DNA of 42,220 bases. It comes from Gracilaria caudata. Taxonomy: Eukaryota > Rhodophyta > Florideophyceae > Gracilariales > Gracilariaceae. Shown piece after piece: positions 9,723 through 17,561 of this stretch (position 1 is its first letter; each line of letters opens with the position of its first letter). Made by a program: the position numbers and the translations under genes. The stretch covers positions 1 to 42,220 of the forward strand of contig JASCIV010000129.1 of the NCBI GenBank assembly GCA_030374735.1, given 5' to 3'. The notes under the pieces are model-generated. The model made no database searches. It had not been told where the DNA came from and saw only the letters and a program-made list of their open reading frames with translations.

Positions 9723-9847
9723 GTGGCGAGAGCGACGGAGGTGGCGAGAGCGATGGAGGTGGCGAGAGCGATGGAGGTGGCGCGAGCTGGCGCGCGCCTC
9801 ATCAGAGGCGTGTAGCCTCGACTGTGACGGTGACGGTGACGGTGACG
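9723..9847 (+). repeat. GC-rich short tandem repeats
   Basis: An 18-bp unit (GTGGCGAGAGCGATGGAG) is repeated 3.7 times at 9723-9790. A 6-bp unit GTGACG is then repeated four times at 9824-9847. It lies between the 587-aa gene and chorismate mutase, in very GC-rich sequence that keeps several frames open by composition alone. Confidence 0.9.
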
Positions 9848-10189
9848 GCTCTCAAGGCGCGCCGTGTGCGGCGGAGGCGCGGCCTCACACGTTATACGCG
9901 CGCCACGCGTGACGCGCCGCCTCTGCAGCTGCTGACGCAGCGCGCTCCTCATCGCGCGTCGCGGCGCGTCGCGTCGCGTGCCGAGCATCACGACGGCAAT
10001 AGCGCGAGCTCGCAACTGCCATGCCGCGCCCTTCGCGCGCCCCATAAACGCACCATGCGCGCCGCGCCGCCGCCCGCACCGTCGCCGTCGACATCGCCGT
10101 CACCTGTCTCGCACCCACGCGTCGCCGCGCTGCGCCAGTTGCGTGTGCTTGCTGCTGAGCCGCACGTTGAGGGCGAGCTTGACGTTGAT

Positions 10190-11197
10190 ATGAACGCCAC
10201 TGCGTTTCAGCCGCCTGTCGCGCTGTGCGCGACCTCCCGGGGGTTGTCGTCCTCGCTGCGTGCTTCGCCGCGTCGGCCGCAGTCGCGCCCGTGCGGACGC
10301 GCTGCGCGCGTGGTGGCTTGTGAACAGGCTGTGCATCGACAGCAACCGGGTGTGGATTTCTATGGCATTCCCAACCCGCCGCCGGGCGACGCGTTGTTGT
10401 TGTCGGATCTGCGCGAGCGTCTTATCCGTCAGGAGGAGACCATTATCTTTGCGCTTATTGAGCGTGCGCAGTTTCGAGTGAATGAGCCCATTTATACGCC
10501 GGGTGCGTTTGAGGTGCCGTCGCCTTATGGAACGTTTGCGCACTTTGTGCTGTTCCAGATCGAGCAGGTGTATGCTAGGGTGAGGAGATATACGTCGCCG
10601 GATGAGCACCCGTTTGCGCCGTCGCATTTGTTGCCAAAGCCTATCCTCGCTGAACTTGATTATCCGCAAACTCTAAAACCGAATGATATCAATGTGAACC
10701 ACGACATCGAGAAGGTATACAACAACTTCATTTTGCACAACATCTGTCAATCGGGAGACGATCAGAACTACGGAAGTTCTGCCACCTGTGACGTTGCCTG
10801 TCTGCAGGCGCTGTCCAAGAGAATTCACTACGGAAAGTTTATTGCGGAGGCAAAGTGTCAAGAGAATGAGCTGCTGTACAAGCAGCTGGCGTCCGCGAGA
10901 GACCGGGACGCCATCTGGCATCAACTGTCCAACGAACAAGTGGAGCGCGTGCTGCTTAAGCGAGTCGAAAACAAGGCCAGAAGTTATGGCTCCGACATCA
11001 GCGTGCATGGTCCTAGAGATGTGTTCAAGGTCGACCCAGCAACCATCTCAGACATGTACAAAAAGTTTATCATCCCGCTCACCAAGTTGGTCGAGGTCGA
11101 GTACATCATCCAGAGATATGAGGGCATCAATTATGAGGAACATGCACATCACCAAAAGGACGCCTTCGTCGCCAATAGAATGCAATGGACAACCTAA
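10190..11197 (+). CDS. Chorismate mutase, AroQ (plant/yeast) type, plastid-targeted
   Basis: 335 aa from the ATG at 10190. The frame is open from a GTG at 9824, and another ATG at 10055 has a good context (ACCATG), so a longer form is possible. I prefer 10190 because MNATAFQPPVALCATSRG and the following Arg/Ser-rich stretch to RVVAC make a convincing transit peptide. The enzyme converts chorismate to prephenate, the first committed step to Phe and Tyr. Diagnostic segments are LRERLIRQEETIIFALIER (about 74-92, active-site Arg helix), IPNPPPGDALL before it, FAHFVLFQIEQVYARVRRY, the loop around HGPRDVFKVDP and the C-terminal helix KLVEVEYIIQRYEG. Length and architecture match the allosteric eukaryotic family (about 250-270 aa plus transit peptide). 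A decayed copy lies at 22750-23600. Confidence 0.93.
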   Translation: MNATAFQPPVALCATSRGLSSSLRASPRRPQSRPCGRAARVVACEQAVHRQQPGVDFYGIPNPPPGDALLLSDLRERLIRQEETIIFALIERAQFRVNEPIYTPGAFEVPSPYGTFAHFVLFQIEQVYARVRRYTSPDEHPFAPSHLLPKPILAELDYPQTLKPNDINVNHDIEKVYNNFILHNICQSGDDQNYGSSATCDVACLQALSKRIHYGKFIAEAKCQENELLYKQLASARDRDAIWHQLSNEQVERVLLKRVENKARSYGSDISVHGPRDVFKVDPATISDMYKKFIIPLTKLVEVEYIIQRYEGINYEEHAHHQKDAFVANRMQWTT

Positions 11198-12891
11198 TCA
11201 CCCCAACAACTTCTCCACACAACTACCGTACAACAGCAGCGAGTAATCACGCAAACCTTTCACAAGTTTCTCTACCCTAGTTTTGTTGTTCTCACTACAT
11301 TAAAGCATTCCTTTCCCCACGGGTCAGTTGCCATGTGCGTATGATTCACGAAAAGGAAATAGCCGCATAGCATAATGGATGACCGACACTTTGGTCACTC
11401 AACGTATCCTGGATTCGGCGTTTGGAGCCCCATACGTCAACTGTTCTCCCTGAGAGCCTTTCTACACTGGGACATGGACAGAGGCAACGGGAGAAGGGAA
11501 TGGCAGCCAGAGTGGGATTGGGGTGGCGCTCGGTGACATCGCTGTTGGCGCGAAATAGCTTCACGCGGTTCAACCACGAGCAAGAGCAACCATCTCAAAG
11601 AGGTCGAATGACAAAGTTGGCAGTACCCTTGTATTTGCTTAAGAGGCAATTACTGAAGCCTAATCATGATGGAAGTTGCCAGTCGTTGCTGCCTCTCGCA
11701 CACAGATGTGTGCACATCCCGCCAGTGCATAACATTACCCACCCCCTCCGACTTAGCGCGCTTTCCCCTTTCTTCCAGCCAAGCACTAACAGGTTGTAAT
11801 GGCGTTGATGCCGCACAATTGCGTTTGTAAAGTCATCCCTGCCCGATTGTAATGGCCATGATGTCCCCCGTTTTTACGGTTGCAAAAGTATTCCCGGTTC
11901 CTTCATGGGACCAGGTAACCAAGTGCCCTTGTATTTGTGTTCATTCGAATGGAAGCACTGGAAGCACTAGAAGTACTGGAAAATGAAGATGAAATATTGC
12001 GGATGGGATGAATCTTGTACCATGGACGCGGGGTTACGGAGATTTTAGACAATGCAGTTGAAGATGATTCCTGGATATATTCAAGCAAGGAAGCAACTGC
12101 TTCACGTTTTCTCTCATGACCACAAAGTCTTCTTCGGCAGCGTACTGCGTTTCTGCAACCAGGATAGTATCATAAACATGTGACGACCGGCCCCTTATCT
12201 GATGCTTTCCGCGCAGGAGTATCGGGAGCAATTTGGAGCGTTTCTTCATGGGAGAGACAGAAGAATAGATGATATCTAGGCGGGCAGGAAATACCGTGAT
12301 GCAGGTAAAAGAATCGTTGCCATATTCGCAAGATGCAAGCAAGGGTGGAGACGCTTGCAGCTCTCTCTGGAGTCCAAAGTCTGGACACTCCGCAAATGAG
12401 CTGAATGAGTTGTGATGAAGAAGAAGGAGGCAACAGTGGTCTTTGTGCTGGAAACGATTCTAAGCTTCATACGGACGTACCGACAACGGCGAAGTTGCGC
12501 TTAGTCACTGATTCTGTAGTGAAGTTTACTACAAGGGTAGTCGCACGCCTACGAGAAACCTTGGTGAACTCACGATGTCGTACATTTTTCCATCCCAAAA
12601 GCACAGATGATCTCTGATCTGGGTTATGTCACCCTTCTGTTGCACGTGTAAGGGTTCTTCATACAAGGATTCTTCCCTCCGCAACAGATACTTGAACAAG
12701 ATGAGTTATGTCACGGAAGATTGTGAGGATATCTTTCAATGAAACTTGAATTGTGGGTCACTACTTGCATAGCGGTGCACATAATGCCTCGTTGGTAGAC
12801 CAGCTGGTGGAGTACTTGTGCTTGCTTTTAAGAGCAGTGAGATAGCGGCGATCCGAGCAGTGCTCATGGTCATCGTTCCCCTAACTCAACA
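11198..12891. other. Intergenic region without a supported gene
   Basis: About 1.7 kb. Short overlapping frames on both strands (notably minus strand 12034-12470) show no family. ACAAGGGTA motifs occur at 11624-11632 (minus) and 12531-12539 (plus), with a diverged version near 11925. Near 11799 and 11848 two similar stretches begin with TTGTAATGGC. No RNA gene recognised. Confidence 0.4.
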
Positions 12892-14289
12892 ATGGCAGCC
12901 GCATCTGTGTGTGAAACTGTCAAAGCCATCGATACGGCCCTTCGCGAACGCGGTGCTCCATTCTCAGACTATTCATGCAAAACTATATCATGGGACGACG
13001 TTTCGCGTGGAACCATAGGCGACTCGCTCTCCTGTTGGGGAGGCAACATAACGGACACCTATCTCAACGCCAAAGATGGTACCTCTCTCTTCACCGTTCG
13101 AGCTGACAACTGGAATGAGAAGCTCGGCGTGGTACGTGCGACGGATGTAGCGCTGCTAATTGGCAATTGTGACCCCACTCCTTCTCAAAGCAGCTCTCCT
13201 CCGTTGCGCAACATCACGCTCCAACAATTCTTGCAAAATCCGGCGGCTTGTGGCGCTGCGTACGCGTCGCTGTCTCCTGACGTTACCCTCGACGCTGCAG
13301 AGAGAGATACAAAGGTATCGATTCGTTTCCAAACAGTGTTTTTGCCAGTTGCGCGCTCAGAAGGTGACCGTGAGACAATGGAATTTGCCACCGAAGCGTA
13401 TAACTACAACACCAAAAGTGATGATGACCCTCGTAACCTTATTCTTTTGGCTACGACACAAGGCCTCGCCGTGCAGGCGGACGGGGCCGGCCAGAAACAT
13501 CTTCTGCATCACGCAAGAGACGCATCGAGCAATATTATTTGGCAGCACTGGCTCGAGGTTGAGAGTAGCGATCATGGCGTGGGAGGGCCGCAAGAAGAAT
13601 CTGCAGAAGAAAGGAAGGATGCAATACGGAGACGTAAAGCAACTGCAGATGTGCTGGGAATCAAAGCAATGGGAAAAAGATTCAACACACTTATGACTGT
13701 TCAAATACCTCTGCGTACATATTCCACTCGGTGTACAACAAGCTCTGTTGATGACCTGAGTTATAGTGAAGAAGAAGAAATGGTTTTTGGCCTGAGTTGT
13801 AGTGAAGAAGAAATGGATTTTGACCTGAGCTGCAGTGAAGAAGAAAATGTTTTTGACCTTGCAGTCGGTCCGGTAGTGCCGAAAACACAAAGTCAGATCG
13901 CGGTAGAAGGTACCAGATCTTTGCCAAAGTCGGAGCGAGCAAGGAAAATTTTGGGTTGCTCCAATGCAGCTCGAGTTTCTCGTGGGACGAGACACAGCGT
14001 TTTCGGTGGACTGGAATTGGAGACACCGCGGCGGAATATGGCCGAACATGTGACTGTGACGGTAGTATTCTACAATACGGTGGCAGGTGGTGTGCCGGCG
14101 GCGGAAGATGTGGTTGCGGCTGTTGATGACATGGAGAGATTGTTGGTTGCATGCAGCGAAAGCGGCCGTTTAGCTGACGCTGCATTCGATTTCATGAAAG
14201 AAGAACTGAAGGTCTCTGAATTGAAACAAATTGCGGACAAGGTTACAAATCAGCCTCGGGACTGGCTCCCAACTGAAGAGTTTGTTTGA
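12892..14289 (+). CDS. Unknown protein with acidic SEEE repeats
   Basis: 465 aa, ATG start in a good context (CAACAATGG). I cannot name it. The N-terminal about 100 residues look like a folded domain with several Cys, Trp and Asn (SWDDVSRG, LSCWGGNITDTYLNAKDG, VRADNWNEKLGVV, ALLIGNC). The middle holds three tandem acidic repeats of the form (D/G)LSxSEEE, at codons starting 13753, 13789 and 13822, spaced 36 and 33 nt. The C-terminal 90 residues (from AEHVTVTVVFYNTVAGG) are predicted mixed alpha/beta and helical. No signal peptide or membrane segment is seen. The repeat block is probably a flexible linker or a phosphorylation (casein kinase 2-like) region; that is inference. The minus-strand frame at 13357-14049 is a shadow. 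Confidence 0.72.
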   Translation: MAAASVCETVKAIDTALRERGAPFSDYSCKTISWDDVSRGTIGDSLSCWGGNITDTYLNAKDGTSLFTVRADNWNEKLGVVRATDVALLIGNCDPTPSQSSSPPLRNITLQQFLQNPAACGAAYASLSPDVTLDAAERDTKVSIRFQTVFLPVARSEGDRETMEFATEAYNYNTKSDDDPRNLILLATTQGLAVQADGAGQKHLLHHARDASSNIIWQHWLEVESSDHGVGGPQEESAEERKDAIRRRKATADVLGIKAMGKRFNTLMTVQIPLRTYSTRCTTSSVDDLSYSEEEEMVFGLSCSEEEMDFDLSCSEEENVFDLAVGPVVPKTQSQIAVEGTRSLPKSERARKILGCSNAARVSRGTRHSVFGGLELETPRRNMAEHVTVTVVFYNTVAGGVPAAEDVVAAVDDMERLLVACSESGRLADAAFDFMKEELKVSELKQIADKVTNQPRDWLPTEEFV

Positions 14290-14621
14290 CGATTAAACAC
14301 GTTGAAGCCACGAATGTCTAATGTCTAGAACGACTAGATACTGCTTTCCTTTTTGTTTTCAGTTCTGCTTGGGACTCTGAACGAAACTGTACGAATATCT
14401 ATGACGCATCCACGCAAGCATTCCGGATATCTTCGTTGTGTTCAGCGAATCTATAATGAGAAGCATTCTGTCACGCATGCGTTTACAATGTGCCTCCTCT
14501 CTCTCGCGCGCAGCCGTTGGCATGATGCTCATCGGGTATTTGAGTACAAGCACTGAGCTGAACGATCTAATCCAGTCAAAGACCGGACCGAAAAGCCCCG
14601 CGCGACCGATACTCGTAAGAT

Positions 14622-15146
14622 TTGCACGTAATGAAGCGTTATTCTAACGGCATAACTGGGAAGAAGACCTCAACTGAGCCCTGTACTGCTCAGAATATGA
14701 TTTCCACGCTGCAAAGCTCTCGCACCAACACAATTCAGTCACTGGATGGTTCTCCGGATCCTTCGCAGTGTGACTCACCAGCGAGGAAAAATGTCGCAGA
14801 AGCTGGGGAGGTTTTCAGTGATTCTGAGCACCGGTAAGTCCCTGACTGCTTGCAGTCAGACACTGGGGTCTCCCCAGATCAGAAGCCAACAAGCCATACC
14901 TCAGAAGTCATCGCTCCCGTTTCGGACGCTCGTTCCGTTGCCCATGATCCTCCTTCTACGCATTAAGATTCCAAATCCGATGCCGAGTCTGCAGTAAACC
15001 CTTGGCGAAACTGATTCAATGGGGTTATTATCTACTAGACTCTAGCGAAGCTGATTCAACTGAGTCGTCAGTTATTAACTCCAGCAGAGCTGACTTAACG
15101 GAGGTGCCAGTTTCTCCTTTGACCCCAGTTCCCCTGCATGATACCA
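14622..15146 (+). pseudogene. Decayed Ser/Asp/Glu-rich reading frame
   Basis: From about 14622 one frame reads as a Ser/Asp/Pro-rich protein. It is broken by in-frame TAA at 14835-14837, then continues in the same frame (PDCLQSDTGVSPDQKPTSHT) to another TAA near 14965, then carries on as DSKSDAESAVNPW. After a frame change, three about 40-bp units follow (15008-15110; GAAACTGATTCA, GAAGCTGATTCA, GAGCTGACTTAA) that read ETDS, EADSTESS and RADLTE. The uniform composition across stops suggests a dead or mis-assembled gene for an acidic low-complexity protein. No family is recognised. Confidence 0.35.
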
Positions 15147-15159
15147 GTTGACCTCGTCC

Positions 15160-15840
15160 TATTTCTAAGCTCCACTGGAATTCGAGGTTGACCCTCCCGT
15201 GGTTGTGCTGTGCTGTCCCCTGCCCTTTTGATGTGTATCAATGCGCTGAACTGATTTAACAATTTGCAAGCCGAACAAGTTTCCGTCGCGGTCCGAAAAC
15301 TGCGTGCGCTGTGGAACGGCTCATTGGGGACTAGGACGATGGAGAAGCTCAGCCAGCGTGAAGATTCACGCAGAGAAAGGCAAGCATTCAAAAAGCCGTA
15401 GCGGAGATGCATGTCTCCGATCGCTGTTGTGTTACGTCGCAGACTTCCCAAGAGTTGGATTTCTTTTGATGAATGGCAATCTGGCAAATGCGTTCGGGGT
15501 TCTAACATTCATGCCGTTGGAGATCTGTCTGCGTTTTCATTTCCTCCGATCGCGGGAGAGTGGATTCGGGACGGGCACAGTGTGCCTGGCACTTCATGTG
15601 AGTGCGAGAGGCTTTGCTTTTTCCGAGTTCCAGTATTTCTTTGAAAAGCATGCTCTTGATACTGTGTACGAAGACAGATTATTACACGACAATGATTGTC
15701 GTTCAGCGAAGGATCTCGCCGTGAGCAATTTCAAAGCAAGCGAAAGATATTGCATGGCAATTTGTGATTCGAATGGCAATCCTCTCCGAAAGCATACGCT
15801 CGGTCAGCGAATGACAACCACTTGCATTCGAGGAGCGCAT
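15160..15840 (+). other. Possible coding remnant, not assignable
   Basis: A 201-aa open frame covers 15304-15909 but begins at GTG. Its part around 15600-15840 (SARGFAFSEFQYFFEKHALDTV and on) has protein-like composition. An overlapping frame at 15411-15644 is also protein-like. This suggests an old coding sequence with a frameshift, or chance. No homologue recognised, and no function is proposed. Confidence 0.25.
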
Positions 15841-15846
15841 CATCAG

Positions 15847-15854
15847 TATAAATA
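15847..15854 (+). promoter_or_regulatory. TATA box (TATAAATA)
   Basis: A perfect TATAAATA at 15847-15854. The sequence downstream (15880-17170) lacks a long gene but carries pyrimidine tracts ending in CAG and the tandem GC-rich blocks, so it may drive a spliced non-coding or short-peptide transcript. Inference only. Confidence 0.4.
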
Positions 15855-16020
15855 CGGCCGCTGTAGTTCGCATGTACGGGCTCGAGTCTCTCCCATCACC
15901 CCGGTGTGAAAACTAACTTTGTGCTCTGAAGTGCTCTACCTTATTTCTCTTGTGCTTGTGCGTATTTCACTTTTCCATCAAGTCCGGTCTAACTTCTGTT
16001 TTGTCTTGTACTGACACTTC

Positions 16021-16641
16021 TGTTTTCTACGTTGTCTGTTCGTGTGAAGTTTATACTTTCTATTGCGTTCTCTACAGGTCTATATGGTTTGGAGAATGGG
16101 TTATATTCGCGTGTCGCTGGACGGATATGGTGCTCCAGGGGGCGTTCCCTCTCGAACCGGTTCCCAGTATAGTGGGCCTGTCGGAACATACGGGTTTCGG
16201 ATACGACAGGAGTCCGCCTGACGGCCTGAGGGGGGGCGTCCCGTCCGCCGCCACACGGTTGGATCGACCTAAAAAGGCTGTCAGTCGCGGGCTAGGATTA
16301 CTATATGTTTTTAACTTCTCTCTCTCTCTCTCCGTTCGTAAGTACTTCATTCTTTCGACTTGGGCGCCACATTTTCCCACGGACTAACTGTTTTCTCGTT
16401 TGTGTCATTTATTGTGTGAAGCTTTCTTTGTTTCTATTTCTCTACAGGCGCAGATAAAGGGTTGTCGCTGGACGGATATGGTGCTCCAGGGGGCGTTCCC
16501 CCTCGAATGGTTTCTAGTATAGTGGGCCTGTCGGAACTTACGGGTTTGGGATACGGCAGGAGTCCGCCTGACGGCCTGAGGGGGGCGTCCCGTCCGCCGT
16601 CACAGGGTTGGATCGACTTAAAAGGCTGTCAGTCGCGGGCT
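16021..16641 (+). repeat. Tandem duplication of a GC-rich block preceded by splice-acceptor-like sequence
   Basis: Core copies lie at 16112-16293 and 16463-16641 (offset 351 bp), close to 90% identical by eye. Both share landmarks such as GACGGATATGGTGCTCCAGG and AGTCCGCCTGACGGCCTGAG. Each core is preceded by similar T/C-rich sequence beginning TGTTTTCT (16021 and 16389) and ending TCTCTACAG (CAG ends at 16077 and 16447). Single-base length differences put the two copies in different reading frames, and no frame is conserved, so a protein role is unlikely. Either a duplicated non-coding exon or a repeated mobile fragment would fit. Confidence 0.7.
16317..16332 (+). repeat. (TC)8 microsatellite
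   Basis: Eight TC units directly after the first GC-rich block. Confidence 0.9.
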
Positions 16642-16879
16642 GGCTATCTTTTTATAGAATGTTCATATTGTTATTGTGCTCTTACAATAATAAACTACTG
16701 TCTATACCTTTCTCTCTTCCCTACTATAATCTTAGACTTCTTGCGCTTTACTCTTGTCCGCAGGGATAGCGAATCTCGAAGTGGGTGCATCGTTCACCGT
16801 TCTGAAAGAATTTTCGGGTCTTTCTCCATGTGGATCCTCCAAGTACTGGTTTGACGAAACCTTCAACCCAGCTTCCTTA

Positions 16880-16916
16880 TTCTCTCACTCACTCACTCTC
16901 TCTCTCTCTCTTTCTC
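16880..16916 (+). repeat. CT-rich microsatellite with acceptor-like end
   Basis: CTCACTCACTCACTC followed by (TC)n and TTTCTCCAAG. It could act as a polypyrimidine tract before an AG. Confidence 0.75.
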
Positions 16917-17260
16917 CAAGGCTACATGGGGACAATCTCAAGATGTCCAATGAGAACCACGTCAAGAAGAATGAGTCTGCCGCCTCCTCAACATTGTCTA
17001 GGGATATCATTGCGCAGATCATTACCTTCGTAAAGCGTCCTGCAGCATGCTGGTTAACTTGTTTCTCAGCTTTAGTTTTTGAGGAATTAGGGCTTGTATG
17101 TGGAGAAGATGTATCATTGCACGCTGTTCAAGTATTCATCGGCTCATTTACAGAGCCCTCTAATACTTAGATCTAGTTTAAGGATAATGTATCCACACAG
17201 TTACGTTTAAGGAACGCAATAAAACCAACGTTTTCTGTGGCGTTTTGACACACTATTCTG

Positions 17261-17391
17261 GTAGGTTTATTGCAATCCAGTTGTAAAACGGCAATCAGAT
17301 TGCAATCTTGTCGTTCAATAGCAATCCGATTGCAATCCAAGGCCAAAAAAGCAATCTCTGATTGCAATCCTTGATTGCAATCGATTGCAAC
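17261..17391 (+). repeat. 30-bp periodic array built on the palindrome GATTGCAATC
   Basis: TGCAATC recurs at exactly 30-bp spacing at 17271, 17301 and 17331. GCAATC half sites recur at 17291, 17321 and 17351. The perfect palindrome GATTGCAATC is at 17298-17307, 17328-17337, 17360-17369 and 17373-17382, with near copies at 17269 and 17383. The sequence between cores is not conserved. The array lies just past the 3' end of the amine oxidase gene. Confidence 0.85.
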
Positions 17392-17414
17392 CAACCCCTG
17401 GCTGTACCCGTAAA

Positions 17415-17418
<4 letters not shown>

Positions 17419-17449
<31 letters not shown>
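17419..17449 (+). repeat. (AG)15 microsatellite
   Basis: An uninterrupted AG run of about 31 bp. It is complementary to the CT tracts at 16317-16332 and 16880-16916. Confidence 0.95.
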
Positions 17450-17450
<1 letters not shown>

Positions 17451-17561
17451 GGAGAGAGGCGGAGGGCGATCTAAACAAATTTGACCTTTCTTTACTTTTC
17501 CAACCTCTCTATCTGTTTTGCAATGTCACCTTCGAGACGGGACACTCTCAACGTCCTGGTC

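Noticed and set aside
10100..10669. 189-codon minus-strand frame
   Set aside because: Shadow of the GC-rich chorismate mutase 5' region.
12034..12470. Three overlapping minus-strand frames
   Set aside because: Short, mutually overlapping and without protein-like conservation signals.
13357..14049. 230-codon minus-strand frame
   Set aside because: Shadow of the 465-aa gene; Phe-rich repeats are simply the complement of the GAAGAA codons.
14834..14855. 22-nt GT-AG mini-intron (GTAAGT...TTGCAG)
   Set aside because: Consensus ends look good, but it is far shorter than the two NDUFB10-gene introns here, and its removal shifts away from the frame that keeps the acidic composition.
17261..17391. 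CRISPR-like regular spacing
   Set aside because: The repeated core is only 7-17 bp, the spacers are about 13 bp, there are no cas genes and the context is eukaryotic. It is kept as a palindromic array instead.
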